Shown here: piece after piece, positions 18,688-27,699 of the stretch
Position numbering within the stretch: the stretch's first letter is position 1
Layout: each line of letters begins with the position of its first letter
From: Vibrio alfacsensis
Lineage (GTDB): Bacteria; Pseudomonadota; Gammaproteobacteria; Enterobacterales; Vibrionaceae
Length of the DNA stretch: 64,000 bases
Direction of reading: 5' to 3'
Assembly (NCBI RefSeq): GCF_003544875.1
Contig: NZ_CP032094.1
Location: 124,001-188,000, forward strand
Program-made: the position numbers and the translations under genes
Notes under the pieces: model-generated
Seen by the model: the letters and a program-made list of their open reading frames with translations, nothing else
Databases searched by the model: none
What the model was told of the DNA's origin: nothing

Positions 18688-21462
18688 ATGAACAATAATC
18701 AAATTAGCCAAGCGCAAAAAAATCTTGCCCCTGTGAGCCGACAAGCGGCAGCAGAAGGGATTGTCCTACTTAAGAATTCCGACGCAGTGCTACCGTTTCG
18801 CTCTCAAGATACGGTTTCCCTGTTTGGTCGTTGCCAAATCAATACTTATCGAAGCGGTACAGGATCGGGTGGTGCGGTAAACGTACCTTACGCGATCAGT
18901 GCGTTAGAAGGATTACGTGCCAACGGAAAGATTCGTCTGAATGAAGACCTTGTTACAACCTATCAAGATTGGATTGCAGACCACCCGTTTGATGATGGCG
19001 GCGGTGGTTGGGCGGCTGAACCATGGTTCCAAGAAGAAATGCCATTGAGTGATGAGCAAGTGGCGAAAGCGGCGGCTCAATCGAACAAAGCCGTGGTTTT
19101 TATCGGTCGTACTGCTGGAGAAGATCAAGACAACGCGGATGAAGCGGGCAGTTACCGTCTGACTGAGAAAGAGTTGGACATGATCGCGAAAGTGAACCGC
19201 CATTTCTCAGACGTGATCGTCGTCATGAACGTGACCAACATCATGGACATGGCTTGGTTAAATACGGTGGAAAACAATGGCTCAATTAAAGCCGTACTCT
19301 ACAGCTGGGCTGCGGGTATGGAAGGCGGCCATGGTCTTGCGGATGTGCTTTCTGGCGATCAGTCACCAAGTGGTCGATTGACGGATTCAATTGCGTATCA
19401 TCTTGCGGATTACCCATCGTCTGCAAACTTTGGTCGAACTGATCGCAACATCTACGCAGAAGATATTTATGTTGGCTATCGCTACTTTGAAACGTTCAAC
19501 CCAGAAGTAGTGCAATTTGAGTTTGGTGCTGGCTTGTCTTACACCGAATTTCAATGCGAATTAGTGACGTATAAGATCGAAGGTGCGGGAGCTGATTCGG
19601 TTATTCATTTTGATATCAAGGTGACCAACCTTGGCAAAGAGTTTGCGGGTAAAGAGGTTGTTCAACTCTATGTTGAAGCACCGCAAGGGGAGCTCGGTAA
19701 GCCATCACGAGTACTTGCAGGCTTTACCAAAACACAGGTTATCCAACCAGGTGCAAATGAACAAGTCCGAGTCTCTGTACCGGTTGCATCTTTGGCCTCT
19801 TATGACGATAGCGGCGTGACGGGCCATCGCAGTTGCTACGTTTTAGAAGCGGGGACTTATCAGTTCTGCTTGGGTGCCAGTGTGCGTCATGCTCAAACTA
19901 TTGCAGCAACATTGGATCTAGAAGCGCTGTTGGTAATTGAAGCGCTAAGTGAAGCTTGTGCACCTATCCATGAGTTTGAACGCATCAAGCCAGCACAAAA
20001 AAATGACAATGGTGTGTTCCAAGTGAGCTATGAAGCTGCACCACAACGAACGGTGAATTTGGCAGAACGTATTCAAGCTAATATGCCTCGCAGCTTAGAA
20101 ATGACAGGCAATCAAGGCATTACGCTGATGGATGTAAAAGAGGGCAAGGCCAATTTAGAAGCATTCATTGCTCAGATGGCACCGGAGCAGCTTGCCACGA
20201 TCGTACGTGGTGAGGGGATGTGCAGCCCGAAAGTAACTCCGGGAACGGCGGCTGCATTTGGTGGTGTGTCCGATAGCCTATTTGAAATGGGAATTCCGGT
20301 CGCGGCGGCGGCTGATGGCCCGTCAGGTATTCGTATGGACAGCGGTCACAAGGCTACGCAAGTACCGATTGGCACTTTGTTAGGCTGTACTTGGAATGAA
20401 TCGTTAAACGAAGAGTTGTTCTACCTTATCGGCGAAGAATTACGCGCTAACCAAATTGATACGTTACTTGGCCCTGGGATCAATATTCATCGTCATCCGT
20501 TAAACGGTCGTAACTTTGAGTATTTCTCTGAAGACCCATTTATGACGGGGGTGATGGCCGCTGCGCAAACGCGTGGGTTAAGTAATGCCGGCGTGTCTGG
20601 GACGATTAAGCACTATGCGGCGAACGATCAGGAAACGGCTCGCGTAGATGTGGACAGTATCATGTCTGAACGTGCGCTGCGTGAAGTGCATATTAAACCG
20701 TTCGAAATGGCAGTGAAACAAGGTCAAGCCACAACCATCATGACGTCATATAACCCTGTTAACGGTCATTGGGCAGCGTCGAACTATGATTTAAATACCA
20801 CGATTTTGCGTGGAGAGTGGGGGTACACCGGGATCGTGATGACGGACTGGTGGGCGAAAATGAACGATCCGGTGCAAGCTGGCGAAGAAAGCAAAACGTT
20901 CACCTCATTTATGGTGCGAGCGCAAAATGATCTTTATATGGTGGTGGGAAATGACGGCGCAGAAAGCAATGCGATGGGTGACGATACACTGGCTGCTCTG
21001 GAAAATGGCACGTTGACCATTGGTGAACTGCAACGCAGTGCGATGAATATCTGCCGCTTTATTATGGCTGCACCAGTGATGGGTCGCCCTCTGAAAGCTT
21101 ATGAGCCGATTAAGACGTTTGTTGCATTAGACGAAGCTCCGAAAGAGCATGTGCGACTTATCGATCAGCACATTGTCTTGAATACCAAAACTAATGCATC
21201 GGTCGTGGTTGAGGTGAGTGAGTCTGGTGTGTATCAATTTGATGGTGTAATGAAGTATGAGCGAGATTCGTTGGCTCAATCTTCGTGCAGTTTGTTCCTA
21301 AATAGTGAATTTAGTATGACGCTAGCACTGCACGGAACGGATGGTGAATTGATTACGGTAGAGGGCCTACAAGTGAAGCTCAATCCAGGGTTTTATACAT
21401 TGGATATTGACTTTGTGAAGCCAGGCCTTGAGCTAGAAAAAATTATTATGACGAAGCAGTAA
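18688..21462 (+). CDS. GH3 beta-glucosidase with permuted domain order
   Basis: A 924-residue enzyme that removes terminal glucose from beta-gluco-oligosaccharides. The usual GH3 order is reversed. The (alpha/beta)6 sandwich comes first (RQAAAEGIVLLKNSDAVLPF near residue 20, then FIGRTAGEDQDNADE), followed by a fibronectin-III-like domain (VTNLGKEFAGKEVVQLYV) and then the TIM barrel (ADGPSGIRM, LGPGINIHRHPLNGRNFEYFSEDP, TIKHYAANDQE). The nucleophile Asp is in IVMTDWWAKM. This order is known in Ruminococcus and Butyrivibrio beta-glucosidases. No signal peptide, so cytoplasmic. ATG 18688 is preferred to the in-frame GTG at 18676 because MNNNQISQAQKN begins a normal N-terminus; no strong ribosome site is visible for either. 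Confidence 0.88.
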   Translation: MNNNQISQAQKNLAPVSRQAAAEGIVLLKNSDAVLPFRSQDTVSLFGRCQINTYRSGTGSGGAVNVPYAISALEGLRANGKIRLNEDLVTTYQDWIADHPFDDGGGGWAAEPWFQEEMPLSDEQVAKAAAQSNKAVVFIGRTAGEDQDNADEAGSYRLTEKELDMIAKVNRHFSDVIVVMNVTNIMDMAWLNTVENNGSIKAVLYSWAAGMEGGHGLADVLSGDQSPSGRLTDSIAYHLADYPSSANFGRTDRNIYAEDIYVGYRYFETFNPEVVQFEFGAGLSYTEFQCELVTYKIEGAGADSVIHFDIKVTNLGKEFAGKEVVQLYVEAPQGELGKPSRVLAGFTKTQVIQPGANEQVRVSVPVASLASYDDSGVTGHRSCYVLEAGTYQFCLGASVRHAQTIAATLDLEALLVIEALSEACAPIHEFERIKPAQKNDNGVFQVSYEAAPQRTVNLAERIQANMPRSLEMTGNQGITLMDVKEGKANLEAFIAQMAPEQLATIVRGEGMCSPKVTPGTAAAFGGVSDSLFEMGIPVAAAADGPSGIRMDSGHKATQVPIGTLLGCTWNESLNEELFYLIGEELRANQIDTLLGPGINIHRHPLNGRNFEYFSEDPFMTGVMAAAQTRGLSNAGVSGTIKHYAANDQETARVDVDSIMSERALREVHIKPFEMAVKQGQATTIMTSYNPVNGHWAASNYDLNTTILRGEWGYTGIVMTDWWAKMNDPVQAGEESKTFTSFMVRAQNDLYMVVGNDGAESNAMGDDTLAALENGTLTIGELQRSAMNICRFIMAAPVMGRPLKAYEPIKTFVALDEAPKEHVRLIDQHIVLNTKTNASVVVEVSESGVYQFDGVMKYERDSLAQSSCSLFLNSEFSMTLALHGTDGELITVEGLQVKLNPGFYTLDIDFVKPGLELEKIIMTKQ

Positions 21463-21602
21463 GCAGCAAAGAATAACTTAAGCTTATGGATTGTTTCTTG
21501 ATGGGATAATACGAGCAAATTTTTATCGGAATACCCATAAAAGTAGCGTGACTTTGCGAACAAAAGTTATACAATCCGCGCAGAAAATCAGTCAATAATG
21601 CA

Positions 21603-21636
21603 AACTGCTTCACAGTTCTCTGTGGAGCAGTTTTTA
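21603..21636 (+). terminator. terminator after GH3 gene
   Basis: A 13-bp stem (aactgcttcacag with ctgtggagcagtt, one G-U pair, 4-nt loop) is followed by TTTT. It separates GH3 from the MATE gene. Confidence 0.75.
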
Positions 21637-21656
21637 GTTTTAAGAAAGGTCAGAAA

Positions 21657-22997
21657 ATGCCGAAGAGCCAACACATCAACCAACGCATGTCCATTGTGGC
21701 GTTGGCTTGGCCGATACTTGTAGAAATATTGCTAAGGACAGCGTTAGGAACCAGTGATGTGTTCATGCTGAGTGGATATTCCGATAAAGCCGTGTCCGCG
21801 GTCGGTGTTATCACTCAGCTTACGTTTTTCCTTATCATTGTTTCGACGTTCGTCAGCAGCGGAACGGGGATATTGATCGCCCAGTACAATGGGGCAGGGC
21901 GAGAGAAAGACTCGGTCGACGTTGGTGTTGCCAGTATTGCGTTGTCTGTGATCATTGGTGTCTTGCTCAGTGTGCTTGCGGTGATTGGTGCGTTATTCTT
22001 CTTGCCTTACTACGGTTTGGAAGCGCAAGTTGAGCACTACGCTCGAGAATACTTGCTGATCAGCGGAGCGATGACGTTTAACGTCACCATGGGTATTGTA
22101 TTTACCACGATATTGCGTAGCCATGGTTATTCTCGTTCTCCGATGGTCGTGAACCTGATCAGTGGTGTGTTCAATATTATGGGTAACTACATTGCCCTGT
22201 ACCAGCCATTTGGTTTACCTGTATATGGCGTGCAAGGTGTGGCGGTGGCAACGGTGGTGAGCCAAGTGATTGGTACTATTATGCTTGGTGTGATTTTGTC
22301 ACGCAGCAGCATTGAAGTGCCGATGTCTAAGCTCAAGCAAGTTCCGAACGATGTGTATAAGAAAATACTCAAAATCGGCGGCATGAATGCGGGTGAAGTG
22401 CTGTCATACAACATGGCGCAAATTTGTATTGTTTATTTTGTCGTGCAAATGGGCACCTCTTCATTAGCGGCGCTGACGTATGCGCAAAATATCGCACGTT
22501 TTTCGTTCGCGTTTTCTTTAGCGATTGGTCAGGCTGCACAAATCCAGACCGGCTATTACATTGGTAAAGGATGGGTGACAAGCATCCTCAAGCGCGTACA
22601 AATTTATTTTGTGGTGGGCTTTATTGCTTCAACCACGGCAACCACGTTGATTTATCTCTTTAGAGACGACATATTGCGTGTGTTTACCGACCAACCAGAA
22701 ATTTTGGCTTTGACTGGGTCTTTGATCATGGGCTCGATTTTGCTGGAAGCGGGCCGAGTATTTAACCTGATATTTATCTCTGCGCTGAAAGGGGCGGGAG
22801 ACATTAAATTTCCGGTACAGATGGGCATCTTAAGCATGTGGGGATTCGGCGTATTGTTCTCCTACATCTTTGGTATTCATATGGGTTATGGCGTGCTAGG
22901 TGCATGGATGGCAATGGCCTTGGATGAATGGGTACGAGGCATCATCATGGCAAGACGCTGGCGCTCGCAAGTCTGGACCAAGTTTAAGGTTAGTTAA
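21657..22997 (+). CDS. MATE-family efflux transporter
   Basis: A 446-residue membrane protein with about 12 TM helices in two homologous halves. The opening (ALAWPILVEILLRTALGTSDVFMLSG) and the phrases GTGILIAQYNGAG and SHGYSRSPMVVNLISGVFNIMGNY are typical of MATE Na+ or H+ antiporters. Such proteins export cationic drugs or metabolites. It follows the GH3 gene after a terminator with a separate ribosome site (AAAGG at 21644-21648), so co-regulation is possible but not shown. Substrate unknown. Confidence 0.85.
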   Translation: MPKSQHINQRMSIVALAWPILVEILLRTALGTSDVFMLSGYSDKAVSAVGVITQLTFFLIIVSTFVSSGTGILIAQYNGAGREKDSVDVGVASIALSVIIGVLLSVLAVIGALFFLPYYGLEAQVEHYAREYLLISGAMTFNVTMGIVFTTILRSHGYSRSPMVVNLISGVFNIMGNYIALYQPFGLPVYGVQGVAVATVVSQVIGTIMLGVILSRSSIEVPMSKLKQVPNDVYKKILKIGGMNAGEVLSYNMAQICIVYFVVQMGTSSLAALTYAQNIARFSFAFSLAIGQAAQIQTGYYIGKGWVTSILKRVQIYFVVGFIASTTATTLIYLFRDDILRVFTDQPEILALTGSLIMGSILLEAGRVFNLIFISALKGAGDIKFPVQMGILSMWGFGVLFSYIFGIHMGYGVLGAWMAMALDEWVRGIIMARRWRSQVWTKFKVS

Positions 22998-23021
22998 GGC
23001 GGTTCTGACATATAAAACGTT

Positions 23022-23051
23022 AAAGGCACTGAAGTTCAGTGCCTTTTTTAT
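23022..23051. terminator. bidirectional terminator between MATE and TRAP genes
   Basis: A perfect 12-bp stem (aaaggcactgaa with ttcagtgccttt) has a T7 run after it on the plus strand and a T stretch on the minus strand. It separates convergent genes. Confidence 0.88.
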
Positions 23052-23091
23052 GTGCGTAATTTGTGTCTCTGGGTATTTAAGGGTACAGAAT

Positions 23092-24168
23092 TTATTGATT
23101 GGAGTTTGCGTCTAAATAGGCTTTGGATGAAATGTCCGTCCAAGCACGAATTTTGTTTAAATACTGTTGTTGCGATTCAATGATTTCTTTGGCTAAAGGG
23201 TCGTTGCTTGCTTGTTCTTGCAGCAAGGCTTGAGTTGCAGTTTGCATTGCGTTGAGCACTTCTGGCGGAAAGTCACGAACTTTAATATCTGGGTATTCTG
23301 CGCTCATGGTTGCCCAGCTGTTTGCATTCGCGTCCAACGCTTGGGTGTACATATCAAAAGCCGCAACACGAAACGCCGTTTCGAGGATAGTTTGAAGGTC
23401 GGCAGGCAGCTTTTCCCATACTTTTTTGTTCACTAGGAACTGAGTTTCAGATCCTGGCTCATGCCATGCGGTGTAATAGTAAGGGGCAATTTTTTGAAAT
23501 CCCATTCTTAGATCGAACGCAGGGCCAACCCACTCCAACGCATCAATCGTTCCGCGCTCTAGAGAGGTATACAATTCACCTGGTGCGATGTTTACTGGCT
23601 TTGCGCCGACTTTTGCCATCACTTCTCCGGCAAAGCCAGGAATGCGGATCTTGAGACCTTGTAAGTCATCAAGTGAGTTGATTTCTTTCTTAAACCATCC
23701 ACCCATTTGGATATCTGAGTTACCGCCCGGAAACGACAACAGATTGTGGGGAGCGTACACTTTTTCCATCAACGCCATACCACCGCCACGATAAAACCAT
23801 GCGTATTGTTCAGTTGAGATCATACCAAATGGCATCGAAGAAAAGTAAAGCGTGTTAGGCACCTTACCTTTCCAGTAGTACGAACTCGAATGGCCTAGGT
23901 CATATTGACCTGATTTAACCATATCAAAAATACCAAGTGGGGCTTTATGCTTATTGGCCGAATCAATACGAATAATGAGTCGACCATTGGACATTTCATT
24001 TGCGAGCTTGGCCATATTTTTACTGGCATCACCTAAAATGGGCGTATTGGGACCCCATGTTTCCGCCAGTTTAAGGCGGTAGACTTTTTCTGAAGCGGCG
24101 GCAGAAAAAGCGTTAAAAAGAAATGCGAAACTGAGGGCGGCAGAAAAGAGTAAGCGTAAGGTGGGCAT
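23092..24168 (-). CDS. TRAP transporter substrate-binding protein, DctP/TakP type
   Basis: A 358-residue periplasmic receptor. The signal peptide is MPTLRLLFSAALSFAFLFNAFSAAA. Family segments are visible: LAETWGPNTPILGDASKNMAKLA, the ligand-binding Arg region in LKIRIPGFAGEVMAKVGA, ELYTSLERGTIDALEWVGPA, and APYYYTAWHEPGSETQFLV. The last motif resembles TakP, which binds 2-oxo acids. No DctQ/DctM membrane genes lie beside it, so it is an orphan that may serve a transporter encoded elsewhere. It is convergent with the MATE gene. Confidence 0.85.
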   Translation of the reverse strand: MPTLRLLFSAALSFAFLFNAFSAAASEKVYRLKLAETWGPNTPILGDASKNMAKLANEMSNGRLIIRIDSANKHKAPLGIFDMVKSGQYDLGHSSSYYWKGKVPNTLYFSSMPFGMISTEQYAWFYRGGGMALMEKVYAPHNLLSFPGGNSDIQMGGWFKKEINSLDDLQGLKIRIPGFAGEVMAKVGAKPVNIAPGELYTSLERGTIDALEWVGPAFDLRMGFQKIAPYYYTAWHEPGSETQFLVNKKVWEKLPADLQTILETAFRVAAFDMYTQALDANANSWATMSAEYPDIKVRDFPPEVLNAMQTATQALLQEQASNDPLAKEIIESQQQYLNKIRAWTDISSKAYLDANSNQ

Positions 24169-24240
24169 GGCGGGTTACATCCTTATAATTAGTGTATTCT
24201 CCCGACCAGATTTCAATGTGTTGCTTTTTTAGTCAAATTT

Positions 24241-24287
24241 TGGGTTGGGTTTTCTGTACTAGAAAATAAGACAGAAAACCCAACCCA
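24241..24287. repeat. perfect 17-bp inverted repeat
   Basis: tgggttgggttttctgt (24241-24257) and its exact reverse complement (24271-24287) are separated by 13 bases. It lies between two minus-strand genes, about 165 bases past the pseudouridine synthase stop and 75 bases before the TRAP gene start. No T tract follows on the minus strand. It could be a terminator, an mRNA end or a protein-binding site. Confidence 0.6.
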
Positions 24288-24453
24288 GAGGTGGATGTTA
24301 GCCAATTTGGCTAGTCAGCAATGACGTTTACATGGTAATGAAACGTTTTAATGCCTTTGTTTAGTCAATCGTCATCATGCTAAAAGTGCCATCTTGGTCA
24401 CGATCCTTACGTGTAAGTAGGCACACAACGCGTACTTAGTTACTTAGTTTTTG

Positions 24454-26133
24454 TTAGAACTCACACTCAGCTAAGAAGCGCATGCGCTCTTTGCTGTAAG
24501 GGTGGTCTAACTCTAACATCTCTGCATGCAGGTGTAGGCGGTTTGCTTTTTCACCATACAGCCCATCGCCAACCATTGGCATGTTTAGGCCCATATGGTG
24601 CGCGCTGTGGACACGAAGTTGATGGGTGCGGCCTGTTTTTGGGTACATGTAGACTTTGCTGCGCCCGTCTTTTACTTCAATAAGCTGCCAGTAAGTTTCC
24701 GCGTGCTTTCCGTGCTCGAAGCAGACCAGTTGACGAGGTCGGTCTTCTGGATCGCCACGCATTGGCAGTGTGATTTCACCCTCAGGTTCCGTTAACTCGC
24801 CCTCTAGCATTGCCATATAGCGTTTTTGCACACCACGCGAGATGAACTGTTTTTGTAAGCTTTTATTTGCACGTTTGGTTAAAGCGAACACTAAGATGCC
24901 AGACGTCGCCATATCAAGACGATGGATCACAAAGGGTCCCTCAACGTCAGGGAACATTGTTTGTAAACGCGTGTATGCGGAATCTTTGATGGTTTTACCC
25001 GGCACAGAAAGTAGACCTGATGGCTTGTTTACTATCACCATTGCGTCATCTTGATAAAGAATGTCGAGTTCTTTATCTTCTGCCCAGTTTTCTTCTAGTG
25101 GATTTAGCTCCACATTCAAGCCTTGCATCATGTGGCCTAATATCGGTTGGCATTTACTATTGCAAGATGGGTAAAACTTTTTGTGTTGGCGGACTTCCGA
25201 TTTTGGTGATGCTCCCCACCAAAACTCGGCCAGAGCCAAAGGGATGAAGCCATGTTTGTATGCGTAATGCAGCAATTTAGGTGCAGCGCACTCGCCAGAT
25301 CCTGCTGGTGGTACGGGATTGGTTGTATGAGCAAAAATATCCACTAAATCACGTCCTGCACCAAGTGCATCGAGAAATCGATATTGCTTGTGCAATTTGT
25401 GTTGTAGCGAGTTGGACAGATCTTTACGTTGCTCTTTCAGCGCAGCCAGCTTTTGTTCTAGTGTGGTTAGACGCACTTCTTTGATCGCGAGTTTCTCGTC
25501 CCAAGTTTGTTTAAGGTACTTAAGGACGTTTTTTTCTGCCACACTCTGTTTGGCTAAATCATCTAATAGCGTTTTTAACTCTTCCGTACTAAGGTTTTGC
25601 TCACCTTGCTTACGCTGTTGTTTGCGCTCGGCTCGGTTTTCAATCATCACTTGTCGGTGTGCTTGCTCTGCTTGCAGATACGCCGCGCGGTCGGCTTTAA
25701 TGTCTGCTTTGAGCTGTGCTATTTCTGGATTGGCGGCAAACGCTTTGTATTGTGCATTTACTGCATTGATCGCATCCGTTTCGCGACGGAAAAAACTCTC
25801 TTCTGTCAGCATATCGAAGACGGGCGGAACAAAGCCCGGCAGTAAGTTTTGATCAGCAATTTTGCCAGAGAATGCACTAAAAAATCCAAGCTGACCTAGC
25901 GGGCTTTGTACCAATAATACACCGAACATTTTGCCGCGACCGTTCTGTTCATCACTCAAACCAAATTCGTGCTCGAAATCAGTTTGTGTCATCAGGTGCT
26001 GTTGTAATTGCTCAGCAGCCAAGACACAAAGAGGATGAGGCGTATAGTAGAACGGAAACGTAAACTGCGTTGGCAAGTCGTAACCGGAAATGTCCGCAGT
26101 AAACTGAGTAAAGCAATGTTCAGGCGAGTGCAT
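24454..26133 (-). CDS. RluA-family pseudouridine synthase with long N-terminal extension
   Basis: A 559-residue protein. The C-terminal 220 residues form the RluA catalytic domain: DAMVIVNKPSGLLSVPGK, the catalytic Asp in HRLDMATSGILVFALTKRA, and YPKTGRTHQLRVHSAHH. It converts uridine to pseudouridine in RNA. About 330 residues precede it, with a Lys/Glu/Gln-rich coiled coil around residues 140-240 and a Cys-containing segment (YPSCNSKCQPILGHMMQGL). Typical RluA proteins are 220-330 residues. This long form is seen in vibrios and shewanellas; its RNA target is not known from sequence. Confidence 0.82.
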   Translation of the reverse strand: MHSPEHCFTQFTADISGYDLPTQFTFPFYYTPHPLCVLAAEQLQQHLMTQTDFEHEFGLSDEQNGRGKMFGVLLVQSPLGQLGFFSAFSGKIADQNLLPGFVPPVFDMLTEESFFRRETDAINAVNAQYKAFAANPEIAQLKADIKADRAAYLQAEQAHRQVMIENRAERKQQRKQGEQNLSTEELKTLLDDLAKQSVAEKNVLKYLKQTWDEKLAIKEVRLTTLEQKLAALKEQRKDLSNSLQHKLHKQYRFLDALGAGRDLVDIFAHTTNPVPPAGSGECAAPKLLHYAYKHGFIPLALAEFWWGASPKSEVRQHKKFYPSCNSKCQPILGHMMQGLNVELNPLEENWAEDKELDILYQDDAMVIVNKPSGLLSVPGKTIKDSAYTRLQTMFPDVEGPFVIHRLDMATSGILVFALTKRANKSLQKQFISRGVQKRYMAMLEGELTEPEGEITLPMRGDPEDRPRQLVCFEHGKHAETYWQLIEVKDGRSKVYMYPKTGRTHQLRVHSAHHMGLNMPMVGDGLYGEKANRLHLHAEMLELDHPYSKERMRFLAECEF

Positions 26134-26363
26134 GAGTGTGTGTCCGCGCGAAATAAATTTGAGGGGCGATTGTACCTATTTTGCTTTGGATTGCTATCTT
26201 GAGGCTTGGTGTTGAGTGGGATTTCGGTTTGAGATTCATTCAAGATCCTGTACCTTAATGAACTTGCACGTATTTTTAATAATTGTTATTTGTTTATAAT
26301 TGTTATTTGCAGCCGATTTTCATTCAATGAGTGACTTGCGCTGCATCCTTTTGAGCAAGAGTC

Positions 26364-27170
26364 ATGTCACAAGCTAGCATTAAATTTATCGCCGCCGATA
26401 TGGATGGCACTTTACTCGATCAATATGGTCGTTTGGACCCTGAATTCTTTGATCTGTTTTTACAGTTAGAAGAAAAGGGCATCATGTTCTCGGCAGCATC
26501 TGGCCGTCAGTATTACAGTTTGCGCGATACGTTTGCACCAATTCAGGACCGAATGATCTACGTTGCCGACAATGGCACAATGGTGATGTATCAAGATAAA
26601 GAGCTGTACAGTTGTACGATCCCAAAAGTTGAGATTGACGCATTGGTCAAAGCGGTGCGTGAAATTGAGGGAGCATACTTTGTGTTGTGTGGTAAGCGAT
26701 CGGCATATATTGAAACTCAGGAGCCAAAAGCACTCGAAGAGTTTCAAAAATACTACCATCGTTGTGAATACGTGCCTAATGTACTTGCTGTGGAAGATGA
26801 GTTCATTAAAGTGGCGATTTGTCACTTTGGTGGAACGGAAGAATTGGTTTTTCCATCAATGCATGCGCAGTTTGGTAGCACTCATCAAGTGGTCGTGAGT
26901 GCTAAGATTTGGCTGGATATTATGAATGCTGAAGCATCAAAAGGGGCGGCGATAAAGCACTTACAAAAGACGATGAACTTTGGACCAGAAGAAACCATGG
27001 CTTTTGGCGATTACTTTAATGATATCGAGATGCTCAAAGTCAGTGCTCACTCTTATGCAATGGAAAATGCCCACGAAGCCGTGAAGAAAATCGCGCGTTT
27101 TTCTGCACCAAGCAATCGCGATTCTGGCGTGATGAAAGTGATACGAGAGAAAGTACTTAAAGCTGATTGA
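26364..27170 (+). CDS. Cof-type HAD phosphatase
   Basis: A 268-residue phosphatase of the Cof/HAD-IIB class. Motif I is DMDGTLLD near residue 10, motif II lies in FSAASGRQYYSL, the motif III Lys lies in NAEASKGAAIKHL, and motif IV is MAFGDYFNDIEML. The cap domain lies between residues 80 and 190. Relatives dephosphorylate sugar phosphates or cofactors such as FMN; the actual substrate cannot be read here. It is a single gene ending at a strong bidirectional terminator. Confidence 0.85.
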   Translation: MSQASIKFIAADMDGTLLDQYGRLDPEFFDLFLQLEEKGIMFSAASGRQYYSLRDTFAPIQDRMIYVADNGTMVMYQDKELYSCTIPKVEIDALVKAVREIEGAYFVLCGKRSAYIETQEPKALEEFQKYYHRCEYVPNVLAVEDEFIKVAICHFGGTEELVFPSMHAQFGSTHQVVVSAKIWLDIMNAEASKGAAIKHLQKTMNFGPEETMAFGDYFNDIEMLKVSAHSYAMENAHEAVKKIARFSAPSNRDSGVMKVIREKVLKAD

Positions 27171-27224
27171 TTTTCATCGCAAATATTTTTAAACGAGAAT
27201 ATGCTTTAAACATCAATATGCGCT

Positions 27225-27262
27225 AAAACAAAGCCCCGCACTCATTGCGGGGCTTTGTTTTT
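27225..27262. terminator. bidirectional rho-independent terminator
   Basis: A 16-bp A/T-flanked stem (core aagccccgca with tgcggggctt, 5-nt loop) has T6 on the plus strand and T4 on the minus strand. It lies between the convergent Cof gene and the gene at 27285. Confidence 0.92.
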
Positions 27263-27284
27263 TGGACGAGATAGGGTGGAATTA

Positions 27285-27689
27285 TTAGCGCACGTAACTG
27301 GCGTTGGCACTGACTAACCAGTGTTGCAATGTACCGTCTGGTTTCTGCACCCATAAGTCGTTGTGGTAGCGGTAGATACGGCCATTAACGGTTAGTGCCA
27401 GTGTGTTTTCTCCCGTTTTCTCCATACGAATAAACTGATCAGAGGTGACTAAGAACGGTTCGAGATCTTCCGTATTTTGTCCTTTACTTACCACAAAGTA
27501 GCCAAACATATTACCAGCATCTGGATCTGTCGAATGTATGCGGTGACCGATCAATGTGTAGTTATCGTTGAGTGCTTCTTCTAGGGTTTTGCTTCCCATA
27601 GTTTCATGAGATGGGATGAACACCCAAGCCAATACGCCAATGGCAATGATAAGCAGTAATAGAATCGCACGAATGAAGTTTTTCATCAT
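27285..27689 (-). CDS. small membrane-anchored protein of unknown function
   Basis: A 134-residue protein with one N-terminal TM segment (FIRAILLLLIIAIGVLAWVFI) and a periplasmic domain of about 105 residues without cysteines. I do not recognise the family. It starts 10 bases after the GGDEF gene ends and is therefore the third gene of the unit that begins at 29270. A role in envelope sensing or signalling with the GGDEF protein is possible but only inferred from linkage. Confidence 0.65.
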   Translation of the reverse strand: MMKNFIRAILLLLIIAIGVLAWVFIPSHETMGSKTLEEALNDNYTLIGHRIHSTDPDAGNMFGYFVVSKGQNTEDLEPFLVTSDQFIRMEKTGENTLALTVNGRIYRYHNDLWVQKPDGTLQHWLVSANASYVR

Positions 27690-27699
27690 GGTTATCCGT

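Noticed and set aside
25388..25852. 154-codon Ser/Cys-rich plus-strand open frame
   Set aside because: Antisense of the coiled-coil part of the pseudouridine synthase; low-complexity shadow.
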